Below, piece after piece: positions 7,833-15,374 of a stretch of 62,740 bases of DNA. The stretch comes from DAORHV01 sp964458645 (lineage in GTDB: Bacteria; Patescibacteriota; Gracilibacteria; Peribacterales; Peribacteraceae). The stretch lies in contig CAYWJU010000009.1 in NCBI GenBank assembly GCA_964458645.1, positions 1-62,740 on the forward strand, in the 5' to 3' direction. The translations under genes and the position numbers were made by a program. The notes beneath the pieces were generated by a model, which was given only the letters and a program-made list of their open reading frames with translations, did not search any database and was not told where the DNA came from. Numbering within the stretch: the first letter of the stretch is position 1; the number at the start of each line of letters is the position of its first letter.

Positions 7833-8456
7833 CTATTGTTGCACTTCAATCAGAACTTCATTGCGGGTCATCCACGGCGGAGTCCACGGCGCGTTGTAGC
7901 CGGCAAACGAAGGCTTGCCCACCACGTGGACATCGTCACGAATCAACGCCTCAAGAAGTTTCTGCTCCATGGCGCGGATACGGCCGTCATTGCGAAACCC
8001 CGAGAAGCGCCGCACAGCCATGGTTTTCTCCGGAACCGCCACAAGCTTCACGCGGGGGTCTTTCGGAACAGGCAAGGAATCGAGGGTGTACGAGCTGGGC
8101 ATGACGAAGGCGATGATCCGGGAATCACCGTCGCTTTTTGCCAGCACAGGCGCAGTCATTGCTATGGCTTGCGATGCCGGTTGCTGCGCAATGACCGGAG
8201 CAGTCATAGCAATCGGCTGCCGTTTTTCGTTACCGCCGAAAATGTACCCCGCTACGATCATGAATCCGTTATTCAGCGACTCCGTGTACGAGCCGCTCAT
8301 CGTGACCTGTGCTTCAATATGCGGAGCATACGTTCGTATCTCGTATCCATCCGCCTTCCGGACAACCGCGTACTTCGCTTGCTCGACCTTTGAAGAGAAA
8401 TAGCCCCAGACAGACCAGAGTACACACACAGCCAGCACGATGAGGATGATTGTCAT
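7833..8456 (-). CDS. SOUL heme-binding-like protein, membrane-anchored
   Basis: 207 aa. It starts with one membrane helix (MTIILIVLAVCVLWSVWGYF), followed by a SOUL domain: YAVVRKADGYEIRTYAPHIEAQVTMSG, FMIVAGYIFGGNEKRQPIAMTAPVI, then IIAFVMPSSYTLDSLPVPKDPRVKL and FSGFRNDGRI...LL. Bacterial SOUL-domain proteins are suggested to bind heme or related ligands. The module should face outward. The phrase AIAMTAPV is duplicated in tandem (QPIAMTAPVIAQQPASQAIAMTAPVL), a small internal expansion. The inner start is chosen because an extended TGCTAGTGT box ends 7 nt upstream. Confidence 0.85.
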   Translation of the reverse strand: MTIILIVLAVCVLWSVWGYFSSKVEQAKYAVVRKADGYEIRTYAPHIEAQVTMSGSYTESLNNGFMIVAGYIFGGNEKRQPIAMTAPVIAQQPASQAIAMTAPVLAKSDGDSRIIAFVMPSSYTLDSLPVPKDPRVKLVAVPEKTMAVRRFSGFRNDGRIRAMEQKLLEALIRDDVHVVGKPSFAGYNAPWTPPWMTRNEVLIEVQQ

Positions 8457-8463
8457 GAACTTC

Positions 8464-8472
8464 ACACTAGCA
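8464..8472 (-). promoter_or_regulatory. Extended -10 for the SOUL gene
   Basis: Minus-strand TGCTAGTGT, 7 nt before the ATG at 8456. Confidence 0.45.
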
Positions 8473-8538
8473 TTCCTGCCGGAGTACGAAATAGAAACGA
8501 GGATCTTCTCAGGACAGAGATTGTGGACTTCTCGCTCC

Positions 8539-8721
8539 CTACTTCGCGGGTGTGTCATGTGCTTCCGGCCGAGTACCCTTTTCATTGTAGTTTTTCTGCA
8601 GCGCGGCCTCCGCCTCGATTTCATCGGGGCTCAGCGATCCGTCCCAGGCCTTCTCTGTCGTCGGGGCAGCGGCTTTTCCATCGTTCTTTGCCGGTTCTTT
8701 TGCGATTGCATCGGGTGTCAT
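8539..8721 (-). CDS. Small hydrophilic protein, unknown
   Basis: 60 aa (MTPDAIAKEPAKNDGKAAAP...), acidic and Ala/Lys/Glu-rich, without membrane helix or Cys. The composition suggests a disordered protein. An in-frame ATG at 8766 would add 15 residues. No family is recognised and no good -10 box was found, so its reality rests on coding-like composition and its place in a row of same-strand genes. Confidence 0.4.
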   Translation of the reverse strand: MTPDAIAKEPAKNDGKAAAPTTEKAWDGSLSPDEIEAEAALQKNYNEKGTRPEAHDTPAK

Positions 8722-8842
8722 GGGAGTAGGTGGAAAACGATAAAATTCACATGGCTCATCTCTCATGACGTCGTACCAGTCACGGACTTACACGGGAGTA
8801 TTCCACTGCGTATTTCTGAATTTTTCCGCATAGAACACAGGA

Positions 8843-8992
8843 CTACAGAATGCCGGCAAACCTCAGCAACAAGACAAGGGCAATAATGCCGATGAGGATA
8901 TAGCCGATTCGCTTCAGTTGGCCATCCATCGGAATGTAATTAAAGATCAGCGCGACTAACAGCAGAACTACGAACGGTGTAATTGCACCCAT
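8843..8992 (-). CDS. Small two-helix membrane protein (Thivi_2564-like)
   Basis: 49 aa: MGAITPFVVLLLVALIFNYI, the polar turn PMDGQLKRIGY, then ILIGIIALVLLLRFAGIL. Helix, IPMD(G)xxKRI turn and second helix is the pattern of Thivi_2564-family small membrane proteins, function unknown. The frame is open upstream to 9085, but the start at MGAIT fits the family. No Shine-Dalgarno sequence; the upstream bases are pyrimidine-rich. Confidence 0.65.
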   Translation of the reverse strand: MGAITPFVVLLLVALIFNYIPMDGQLKRIGYILIGIIALVLLLRFAGIL

Positions 8993-9218
8993 AAAAAAGA
9001 GGAAAGGATGAAGGGTCTGCACAATGAGACGTCTGAAAGAAGCACTTCTGACAAAAGGACATACCTGCATATCGCTGCCCGCCATTACTCAACGATAATG
9101 CGTCTTTTGGCAACGGCGATTCCATCCTTCTCGTGAAGCACTGAAAGAATCTACCTTTGCGCTGAAAATCGGCATCTCATTGGCTTATGGTTGATGCATT
9201 CAATGCAAAAATATTGAT

Positions 9219-9323
9219 CTACGAAGCAAGAAACACCCGAGCGATTGTTGGCCAGGCAAGAAGTGCTGCGATAACAGCAATCGCGATGAGCGCATTCCGC
9301 CGAACTTGGCGATCCTGATGCAT
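9219..9323 (-). CDS. Predicted 34-aa single-helix membrane protein
   Basis: A short frame from the ATG at 9323 to TAG at 9219 encodes MHQDRQVRRNALIAIAVIAA followed by LLAWPTIARVFLAS: a basic N-terminus and one strong membrane helix (positive-inside orientation). TAGAGT (minus strand 9331-9336) ends 7 nt before the ATG, the same geometry as the confirmed-looking genes here. The promoter and the helix together are the only support. It is divergent from the 381-aa exported protein, with overlapping promoters. Confidence 0.5.
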   Translation of the reverse strand: MHQDRQVRRNALIAIAVIAALLAWPTIARVFLAS

Positions 9324-9330
9324 AGGAAAC

Positions 9331-9379
9331 ACTCTACCTCCTCAGCAAGGTTGTTGCACGCATGCTGCATTGCTACGCT
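9331..9379. promoter_or_regulatory. Divergent leaderless promoters (small membrane protein / exported protein)
   Basis: Minus strand: TAGAGT (9331-9336), 7 nt before the ATG at 9323. Plus strand: TTGTTG (9351-9356), 17-nt spacer, TGC-extended TACGCT (9374-9379), 6 nt, ATG at 9386. Confidence 0.6.
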
Positions 9380-9385
9380 ACTGCC

Positions 9386-10531
9386 ATGCGCATGATGGCA
9401 GCCGTGGGCGTTGGAATCGTTACCGTCGGAATCGTTGCCGCTGCAGCTCTTTCGGGATTTCAAGAAGCGCAAACACCATTGCCGGAGTGGCTTCAGAAAG
9501 AAAACGCGGAGTCTCAGGAAGCCATTGAAGCCGGCCGACAGATGGCCGGGATCGTTCCGGATGAAGAGTTGGATGACGTCACAAGCATGTGTTCTGGTTG
9601 CGCAAATCAAGTCGCCGCAGCCAACGGGTTGGTGCTTTCGCATAACCGTCTCTTTTCAGATCTCAGCAAAGCCATCAACGAATATCATGACCATACGAAT
9701 CGGATGAAGCTGGCAATAGAAGAGGTGAATAAAGAGTGGGATGCCGTGACGGATGACGTAGAACTTCCGGACGAGACGCATTGGTACAATCCAACGACCT
9801 GGTTTGGCGAAAAGCATGTCTACGACATCGTACTGCCTGAAGATAGTGAAGTGGTCACCAACCCGTACAAAGTCGTCTTGCAAGAAGACAAGCTGGGACA
9901 CATGCGCGAGCTGCTCGCCAACGAGCGTGCGCTCAAAGATGAAATGCGGTCCCGAAGGCCGCGGATCTATGAGATGGAAAAGGGCTTGGACAAGCTGAAG
10001 GCATCGTACGATGCAACAATGGCAGAGCTTCACCTGTGTGAACAAGGACCCCTGTGTCATTCCGGAGCCCGCGCCGATGCTTCCAGTTCATCGAAAGCAT
10101 CTTCCCCTGCCCCATCTCCTGCAGTGAGCTCTGCAGCATCTTCATTGCCAGCCCCAGCTCCTTCTTCCGTTCCCGCTGCGCCCGCATCCGGCACAGACGA
10201 CCTGCAATTCAAGATTGCCGGGATTACGGCCACGGATGATGCTGGTACGAAAATTGTTTTTGAGCCCGCAGGGTATGTCCGTCGCAACGGCCACGAAGAT
10301 CTTCAGTGGGAATGGAAGACCACGGGAACGAGTTGTGGTGCGGTGGAAACGCACAGCTGGTTCAATAATCAGCAGAACAACCCCTACGCAATCCGCTGGG
10401 TCTACTGGCAGTGCGGCGAATCTCATCCAAGTGATATTTCAGTCAATCTGACGGTGCGCTGGCATGACAAGGTTCTGGCGCAGTGTTCCTACAGCGGCGC
10501 GGCATCCGGGACAGGGCCGGCATGCAAGTAA
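9386..10531 (+). CDS. Exported coiled-coil protein with Ser/Pro/Ala linker
   Basis: 381 aa. The N-terminal hydrophobic segment (MAAVGVGIVTVGIVAAAALSGF) is a signal anchor. Residues about 60-230 are polar and helix-rich with CSGC and heptad-like stretches (SKAINEYHDHTNRMKLAIEEVNKEW; MRELLANERALKDEM). A Ser/Ala/Pro linker follows (about 235-280), then a beta-rich C-terminal domain (DLQFKIAGITATDDAGTKIVFEPAGYVRRNG ... ALRWVYWQCGE) with five Cys. No family is recognised. It is probably anchored at the membrane with the C-terminal domain outside. The upstream ATG at 9362 is not used because the promoter start falls on 9386. Confidence 0.75.
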   Translation: MRMMAAVGVGIVTVGIVAAAALSGFQEAQTPLPEWLQKENAESQEAIEAGRQMAGIVPDEELDDVTSMCSGCANQVAAANGLVLSHNRLFSDLSKAINEYHDHTNRMKLAIEEVNKEWDAVTDDVELPDETHWYNPTTWFGEKHVYDIVLPEDSEVVTNPYKVVLQEDKLGHMRELLANERALKDEMRSRRPRIYEMEKGLDKLKASYDATMAELHLCEQGPLCHSGARADASSSSKASSPAPSPAVSSAASSLPAPAPSSVPAAPASGTDDLQFKIAGITATDDAGTKIVFEPAGYVRRNGHEDLQWEWKTTGTSCGAVETHSWFNNQQNNPYAIRWVYWQCGESHPSDISVNLTVRWHDKVLAQCSYSGAASGTGPACK

Positions 10532-10558
10532 TCGAGCGGTGTTCCATGTACAACAAAA

Positions 10559-10633
10559 TGGCTCCCCGGGCTGGATTCGAACCAGCAACCCCCTCGTTAA
10601 CAGCGAGGTGCTCTACCGTTGAGCTACCAGGGA
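10559..10633 (-). tRNA. tRNA-Asn(GTT)
   Basis: The minus strand folds as a cloverleaf: acceptor TCCCTGG pairs with CCGGGGA, the D-arm holds AGCTCAACGGTAGAGC, the anticodon stem-loop is CTCGCTGTTAACGAG with anticodon GTT, and the T-arm is GCTGGTTCGAATCCAGC. The discriminator is G and CCA is encoded in the DNA. No intron. Confidence 0.95.
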
Positions 10634-10719
10634 ACGGACGTCTTTCACGCAATGATGACAAGCGCTGCACTACGCAGCGGACCCGAATAGTATAGTTTCG
10701 GCGGCCCGCTTGTCGAGTG

Positions 10720-11724
10720 CTACTGAACGACCACTTGCGACGCGATGCCGATGATGAGAATAGCCAGTAGAACGACTGCGATGACCACATCCCTCACGCG
10801 GCGCATGAACAGCATGGGAGCGGGCGTCACCCACACAAACAACACGTCGTCGGGTAGATACTGTTTGGCCAGCTTCAAGAAGCCGTGCTTATGGGCGGCC
10901 CCCAGCACGAAGGCTGCCAACACTTGGCCCGGTGTATCACCCCTACGTTTGCGTTCGATCTCGGCCTGTTCAACGATCGCCTGGAACATTGCGCGGTCGC
11001 GCTCGGGGCTGGAAATGGCCACGTTGAATGCATGGATCAGATCATTTCTTTTCACGATGGCGTGGTACTCCTCTGGTCGCAGGCCCTTGCCGCCTTTGCC
11101 GAGCGCGGCGCGGTACGCGTCGGTGCTTTCGACTTCGTTGATGAGTCCCTGCAACCGATTAATATTCTCACCCACAGCTCCGTGAATGGCGCGGTGCTCA
11201 ATGGGGAAAATACCCACCCGCTCATCGCGCGCCTGCAGCACCACCAACGCATTCAAATTGAACGCTTCGTTGGCAGCGACTTTTACATCGCGACGGGCCA
11301 ACGCCGAGCGCCAACGGGCGGCAACGCCTTTCAAATAACTGGCTTCGGAACCCTGGCGGCCAAGGCCTTCCCGGACTTCTTGCAGAACGTCTTCGTTGGT
11401 CCTGGCGCGGATCATTTGACCATTTGGCGACGAGAATCCCTCTTGGCCAAACGTATCCACGCGAGCAAATTCCACCAGCCCCGCGCACACGCCGTAAATC
11501 CATGCCTGCACCACGCCGATGTTCCTGGCCTGCCAACGGGCAAAGCGGCCGCTCAGCACCGGATGTACCTGACCGATGCCGATAATCAGGTGCTTGGCAT
11601 GCAACGACGAACACACGCCGTCTAGGTGCGCACCCGGAAAGACCCGCGACCGCTTGAGCACATCCAGCGCATCGAGCGCCGGGCCGCGCGTGCGGAGGAG
11701 TCGGCGGAGAGGGTAGAGGTTCAT
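10720..11724 (-). CDS. Tail-anchored protein of unknown function
   Basis: 334 aa from MNLYPLRRLLRTRGPALDAL. The body is soluble, with the segment HLIIGIGQVHPVLSGRFARWQARNIGVVQAWIYGVCAGLVEF near residues 40-85. The C-terminus is one membrane helix (VVIAVVLLAILIIGIASQVVVQ) ending at the last residue, so the body should face the cytoplasm (tail anchor). The IGxGQVHP element faintly recalls TraB/PrgY-type proteins, but the similarity is too weak to name it. The frame is open far upstream, but there it is antisense to proS. An extended TGCTACGAT box ends 8 nt before the chosen ATG. Confidence 0.65.
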   Translation of the reverse strand: MNLYPLRRLLRTRGPALDALDVLKRSRVFPGAHLDGVCSSLHAKHLIIGIGQVHPVLSGRFARWQARNIGVVQAWIYGVCAGLVEFARVDTFGQEGFSSPNGQMIRARTNEDVLQEVREGLGRQGSEASYLKGVAARWRSALARRDVKVAANEAFNLNALVVLQARDERVGIFPIEHRAIHGAVGENINRLQGLINEVESTDAYRAALGKGGKGLRPEEYHAIVKRNDLIHAFNVAISSPERDRAMFQAIVEQAEIERKRRGDTPGQVLAAFVLGAAHKHGFLKLAKQYLPDDVLFVWVTPAPMLFMRRVRDVVIAVVLLAILIIGIASQVVVQ

Positions 11725-11732
11725 GCCTACCC

Positions 11733-11741
11733 ATCGTAGCA
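11733..11741 (-). promoter_or_regulatory. Extended -10 for the tail-anchored gene
   Basis: Minus-strand TGCTACGAT, 8 nt before the ATG at 11724. Confidence 0.45.
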
Positions 11742-11770
11742 GCGATTCGACAATCGCTGCGACTCGTACT

Positions 11771-11854
11771 CCCTCTCCCTTCGCAAAGGGAGAGGGGAAA
11801 GATTGTGCTGAGCAATGCACGTTGTACTCCCTTCTCCACCGCAGTGGAGAAGGG
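11771..11854. repeat. Two adjacent hairpins, REP/MITE-like
   Basis: CCCTCTCCCTT (11771-11781) pairs with AAGGGAGAGGG (11786-11796). 32 nt further, CCCTTCTCCAC (11829-11839) pairs with GTGGAGAAGGG (11844-11854). Both are 11-bp stems with a 4-nt CGCA loop, and the two units are related in sequence. They sit in the divergent spacer before proS. Confidence 0.7.
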
Positions 11855-11872
11855 CCGGGGATGAGGAGCGCC

Positions 11873-11902
11873 TTGGGCCATTCGCCATTCTTCCTGTATT
11901 CT
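11873..11902 (+). promoter_or_regulatory. Promoter of proS
   Basis: TTGGGC (11873-11878), 18-nt spacer, TATTCT (11897-11902), then 8 nt to the ATG at 11911; a leader of about 2 nt is predicted. Confidence 0.5.
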
Positions 11903-11910
11903 CGCGGCAT

Positions 11911-13476
11911 ATGGCGAAAAAGAACCTCACACCGCGCGCGAACAATTTCCCCCAGTGGTACCAGGATGCCATCGGCATCGCACCGGACCTGTACGACGAA
12001 TCCCCCGTCACCGGCTGCATTACGTTCGGTCCGCTGGCCACCGCGCTGTGGAGCAACGTCCGCAAGTACTTGGACAAGCGCATGCGCGCCATGGGTGTGG
12101 AGAACATCATGCTGCCCATGCTCATTCCGCAGAGCTTCTTCGACCGCGAGAAAGAACACGTGGAAGGCTTCGCCCCCGAGTGTGCCATTGTTACCGAAGC
12201 AGGCGGCGCCAAGCTGCCCGAGCGCTACGCCGTGCGTCCCACGTCCGAGACCTTGTTCGTGGACTGGTACAGCCGTGGCGGCCGCGTGCAGAGTCACCGC
12301 GATCTGCCCCTGCTCGTAAATCAGTGGTGCTCCGTCATGCGCTGGGAGAAGCGTCCGCGCGCGTTCCTGCGTACCTCCGAATTCCACTGGCAGGAAGGTC
12401 ACTGCATCTTCGCGTCGCAGGAGCAGTGCCGTGCCTTTACGCTCGCGATCTTGGATTTGTACGCCGAGCTGGCTGAGAAAGTGCTGGCTGTGCCGGTGGT
12501 GAAGGGCGACAAGCCGCAGCACGAGGTGTTTCCGGGTGCCATCGGCACGTACACCATCGAGGGCATGATGCAGGACGGCAAGGCGCTACAAATGGGCACC
12601 AGCCACATGCTGTCGCAGAACTTCCTGATGGGTAGCGACGGCAAGCCTATGGTGTCGTTCTTGGACAAAGACGAGAAGCAGCAAGTCCCCTGGTATGACT
12701 CGTGGGGAGCTTCCACGCGCCTGCTGGGTGCCATGCTCATGGCCCACGGCGACGACGACGGCATCGTGATTCCGCCGCATATTGCTCCGGTGCACGCAGC
12801 CGTGCTGCCGATCTACGCCGGCGAAGCCGGAGAGAACGCCAAGGTGGAAGAGGCCGCCCGTGCGCTGTCGCTCAGCATCGCGTCATCGACCAATCCGTTC
12901 GATCCATCGCAGGGCACCAACGTCCGCAGCTACCCCATGCACGGCCGCGCCGATGACTTCGAGCAATCCGAAGGCGGACTGACCGTGCGCATGGACAACC
13001 GCAAAGAGCTCCGGTTGGGCGACAAGACTTTCCGCCAGATCCACGCCGGCACGCCGGTGCGGGTGGAGATTGGCGCGCGCGACCTGGCCGAACAGTCCTG
13101 CGTGGTGAAGAGTCGCATTCGCGGCCGCGACGGTGCCGTGAAGACTTCTCTCTCCAACGCACCAGAGGTCATCGCCAAGATGCTGAAGGAAGACCAGCAA
13201 TCGCTTTACGACCGTGCGCTGAAGATGCAGCAGGACAAAACCGTGGAAGCTGAGTCCTACGACGAAGTGAAGGCCGCCCTGGAAGGCGGCAAGTGGGCGC
13301 TGATCCCGTGGGACGGCACGCCGGAGACGGTGGCTAAGCTGAAACAGGACACCCAAGGTGGCAGTTACCGCTGCTTCCCCTTCGCGGCCAAGGAAGATGC
13401 CAAAGGCCTGAAGGACCCGGTGTCCGGAAAGCAGAGCGCATTCGCCAAGAAAATCATCGTAGGGAAGGCGTATTAA
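11911..13476 (+). CDS. proS: Prolyl-tRNA synthetase, archaeal/eukaryal type
   Basis: 521 aa. It charges tRNA-Pro with proline in the cytoplasm. Class II motifs are visible: motif 2 in RWEKRPRAFLRTSEFHWQEGH and motif 3 in STRLLGAMLMAHGDD. The proline-site segments RPTSETLF and SHMLSQNF are also present. The anticodon-binding domain starts near IPPHIAPVHAAVLPIY. The protein ends ...GKAY, the C-terminal Tyr typical of the ProS type 3 (archaeal-like) form with its extra C-terminal domain. It lacks the editing insertion of the long bacterial form. The start is supported by the TATTCT box and by the conserved NFPQWY segment. Confidence 0.95.
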   Translation: MAKKNLTPRANNFPQWYQDAIGIAPDLYDESPVTGCITFGPLATALWSNVRKYLDKRMRAMGVENIMLPMLIPQSFFDREKEHVEGFAPECAIVTEAGGAKLPERYAVRPTSETLFVDWYSRGGRVQSHRDLPLLVNQWCSVMRWEKRPRAFLRTSEFHWQEGHCIFASQEQCRAFTLAILDLYAELAEKVLAVPVVKGDKPQHEVFPGAIGTYTIEGMMQDGKALQMGTSHMLSQNFLMGSDGKPMVSFLDKDEKQQVPWYDSWGASTRLLGAMLMAHGDDDGIVIPPHIAPVHAAVLPIYAGEAGENAKVEEAARALSLSIASSTNPFDPSQGTNVRSYPMHGRADDFEQSEGGLTVRMDNRKELRLGDKTFRQIHAGTPVRVEIGARDLAEQSCVVKSRIRGRDGAVKTSLSNAPEVIAKMLKEDQQSLYDRALKMQQDKTVEAESYDEVKAALEGGKWALIPWDGTPETVAKLKQDTQGGSYRCFPFAAKEDAKGLKDPVSGKQSAFAKKIIVGKAY

Positions 13477-13488
13477 GGTTAAACTATA

Positions 13489-13518
13489 TTGACATTTATT
13501 TTTTGAAGCGGAGAATCT
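13489..13518 (+). promoter_or_regulatory. Promoter of the SpeD-like gene
   Basis: TTGACA (13489-13494) is perfect. The -10 is either GAGAAT (13511-13516, 16-nt spacer) or GAATCT (13513-13518, 18-nt spacer), giving a leader of 3-5 nt before the ATG at 13528. Confidence 0.5.
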
Positions 13519-13527
13519 CAGGTTGCT

Positions 13528-13983
13528 ATGAATAATCGCAGCCCACTGGTACTTAGACATGAGACCTTTATCCTTGATGCGGAATTGGTCACAGCTTTAG
13601 ATGAAAGTAATATGAAAAAAATAACTACTAATTTTATTAAAGAGCTACTAGATGTTCTGGGAATGGAAGAACTAGCATCTCTGGGCATATACCCCGCTGT
13701 CGATTTACGCGCTCCAGGCTGGTCATTCATTCAACCCATTACAACTAGCCATATTAGTGGTCATTACTTTGAAAAGCCGGGGAAATCACCGCATATTCAC
13801 ATAGATATCTACAGCTGCTCCGAGGTGAACTTCATACATATAATCAGTATTGCTGATAAACATTTAAAACTAGGAAAATGGAGTGCCAACTTTATAATCC
13901 GTTCGTTTGAATTATCTGATCGCAGAAATATATTAATTACTGGAATCGGCGGAAAAGTTCTAAGTAAAAAATTGTGTCATTAA
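13528..13983 (+). CDS. SpeD-like pyruvoyl-dependent decarboxylase (AdoMetDC family)
   Basis: 151 aa. The core TTSHISGHYFEKP...HIDIYSCSE corresponds to the (E)SHIxxHTWPE...DxFTCG block of S-adenosylmethionine decarboxylase proenzymes. S74 would become the pyruvoyl group after self-cleavage. H79 and C97 sit where the catalytic His and Cys of the bacterial class are, with a 3-residue insertion between them. Upstream, APGWSFIQPITTSH replaces the usual pre-cleavage strand, and the N-terminus is divergent. Family members decarboxylate AdoMet for spermidine synthesis. Some SpeD homologues in phages and CPR are reported to act on ornithine or arginine instead; the substrate here is unknown. AT-rich codon use differs from proS just upstream, pointing to transfer. 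Confidence 0.7.
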   Translation: MNNRSPLVLRHETFILDAELVTALDESNMKKITTNFIKELLDVLGMEELASLGIYPAVDLRAPGWSFIQPITTSHISGHYFEKPGKSPHIHIDIYSCSEVNFIHIISIADKHLKLGKWSANFIIRSFELSDRRNILITGIGGKVLSKKLCH

Positions 13984-14446
13984 ATCCGCTAAACTAGAAT
14001 TTTTGCACAGGCTGCTATATAACTATTTACTAGAAAACAGCAAGTACAGGCTATGGCTATTATGAACCTGGCTAGAAGCCTGCAATACTTCTTTTGGATA
14101 CTTTACCAGCAAAACAGTTATTTGAAGCACTACTACAGCAATAAGTAATAGTGAACAATTCAGCATTGAAGTTTTAGACTCAATCATTTAGGAAGAGCAA
14201 CGAATATAAATTCTAAGATTTAATCTAAAGAAAAAATCGGGCGCAGGATAATCGCAAAAAAAAATTCGTCCAGAGGAAAATCCTGAAATTACTTAAACCC
14301 TGTGATGCACTTAGACTTTTGGTAAATTACCAATAACAAAACGTAGCATGACCTTTCCAATTTTTTGCATATAAAATTGTTTTAATCCGCGTCAAAAAAT
14401 ATAGAGGTTGTTAATATAGTAATGAATACTATACAATCAGATCATT
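13984..14446. other. AT-rich intergenic stretch without a gene
   Basis: About 460 bp, strongly AT-rich. I see no convincing ORF, RNA fold or hairpin terminator. Only the promoter of the EamA gene at its right end is recognisable. It may be the remains of decayed imported DNA. Confidence 0.6.
14408..14437 (+). promoter_or_regulatory. Promoter of the EamA gene
   Basis: TTGTTA (14408-14413), 18-nt spacer, TACAAT (14432-14437), then 9 nt to the ATG at 14447. Confidence 0.5.
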
Positions 14447-15331
14447 ATGTGGCTTATTTTCGGATTAGCTGCCCCTTTGTTGTGGGCCCTTGTGCATATA
14501 TTGGATGAATACTGTGTTGATCATCTCTTTGAAAAGCCGTGGATGGGCGTGGTTACAAGCGCTGCTGCATCAGCAATAGCATTTATAGGGCTTCCCTTTA
14601 TTTTATTTTATGTAGATTTTTCTACATTTAGCCTGCAGCTTTTTTTAGCAGCCATAATAGCTGGCCTATTTATTCAGGTAAGCCAAGGCTTCTATTTCAC
14701 AGCCCTCTCTTACAGTGAAGCAGGGATAGTCGCCGGCTACTGGAACATGATTCCCGCCTTATTGCCTGTAGCCAGCTTCATCATTTTTGGGCAAATACTT
14801 TCACTAAATCAGTACATTGGAATTGTTATTTTGATTATTGCCTCAACGGCAATGTGCTTGACTGATTATCATAAAAATACTCGAAAGAGCGCATTTGGCC
14901 TCATGATCGTCAGCTGCATATTCCAAATTGCTTCATATTTGGTAATGGAATTTGCTTATCATCGAATGGATTTTTTCATTACATTTTATGGAGTAATAAT
15001 TGGGATTGTATTTTTCGGCATGTTGCCGCTATTAAATGGGCATGTATTTGAAACGTTTAAGAGAAATATTGATGCAGTAAAGCTATCTGCAAAATTCTTC
15101 CTAATTATTGAAATAATCAATATTTTTGCACTTTGTTCTGCACAGATGGCAATAAAGTTAGCAAATGCATCACTTGTCGCTGCAATAGAGACCACTGTAC
15201 CTGCATTCACATTCATTCTTTCTGTTTTTTGGTTTAAGTACAGTAAGCAGTCAACAGTTGCACTTTACAACCGCTTTGTTTTTAAAATGCTTATTACAGT
15301 CTTGATGGCAGCGGGTGTGCTATTAATTTAA
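14447..15331 (+). CDS. EamA/DMT-superfamily transporter
   Basis: 294 aa with ten hydrophobic segments in two repeats of five, beginning MWLIFGLAAPLLWALVHILDEY and ending FVFKMLITVLMAAGVLLI. The PALLPVASFIIFGQILSLNQYIGIVLI-type segment at the end of repeat one and TTVPAFTFILSVFWF in repeat two are typical of drug/metabolite transporters of the EamA fold. The family exports or imports small metabolites; the substrate is unknown. It follows the SpeD-like gene on the same strand and shares its AT-rich composition, so an amine substrate is conceivable but unproven. Confidence 0.8.
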   Translation: MWLIFGLAAPLLWALVHILDEYCVDHLFEKPWMGVVTSAAASAIAFIGLPFILFYVDFSTFSLQLFLAAIIAGLFIQVSQGFYFTALSYSEAGIVAGYWNMIPALLPVASFIIFGQILSLNQYIGIVILIIASTAMCLTDYHKNTRKSAFGLMIVSCIFQIASYLVMEFAYHRMDFFITFYGVIIGIVFFGMLPLLNGHVFETFKRNIDAVKLSAKFFLIIEIINIFALCSAQMAIKLANASLVAAIETTVPAFTFILSVFWFKYSKQSTVALYNRFVFKMLITVLMAAGVLLI

Positions 15332-15359
15332 GAATCCACTACCTCGAAAGGGTCTTAAA

Positions 15360-15368
15360 TGGTATAAT
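15360..15368 (+). promoter_or_regulatory. Extended -10, fully leaderless, of the histidine kinase
   Basis: TGGTATAAT at 15360-15368, consensus extended -10, then 6 nt and the ATG at 15375. The predicted +1 is the A of the ATG. Confidence 0.7.
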
Positions 15369-15374
15369 GAGGAG

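Noticed and set aside
11725..12522. Extension of the tail-anchored protein to a 600-aa minus-strand frame
   Set aside because: The extra part is antisense to the conserved start of proS and has no recognisable content; a -10 box fixes the start at 11724.
15369..15374. GAGGAG before the kinase ATG as a Shine-Dalgarno site
   Set aside because: It touches the ATG with no spacing and lies between the -10 and the predicted +1, so it would not be in the mRNA.
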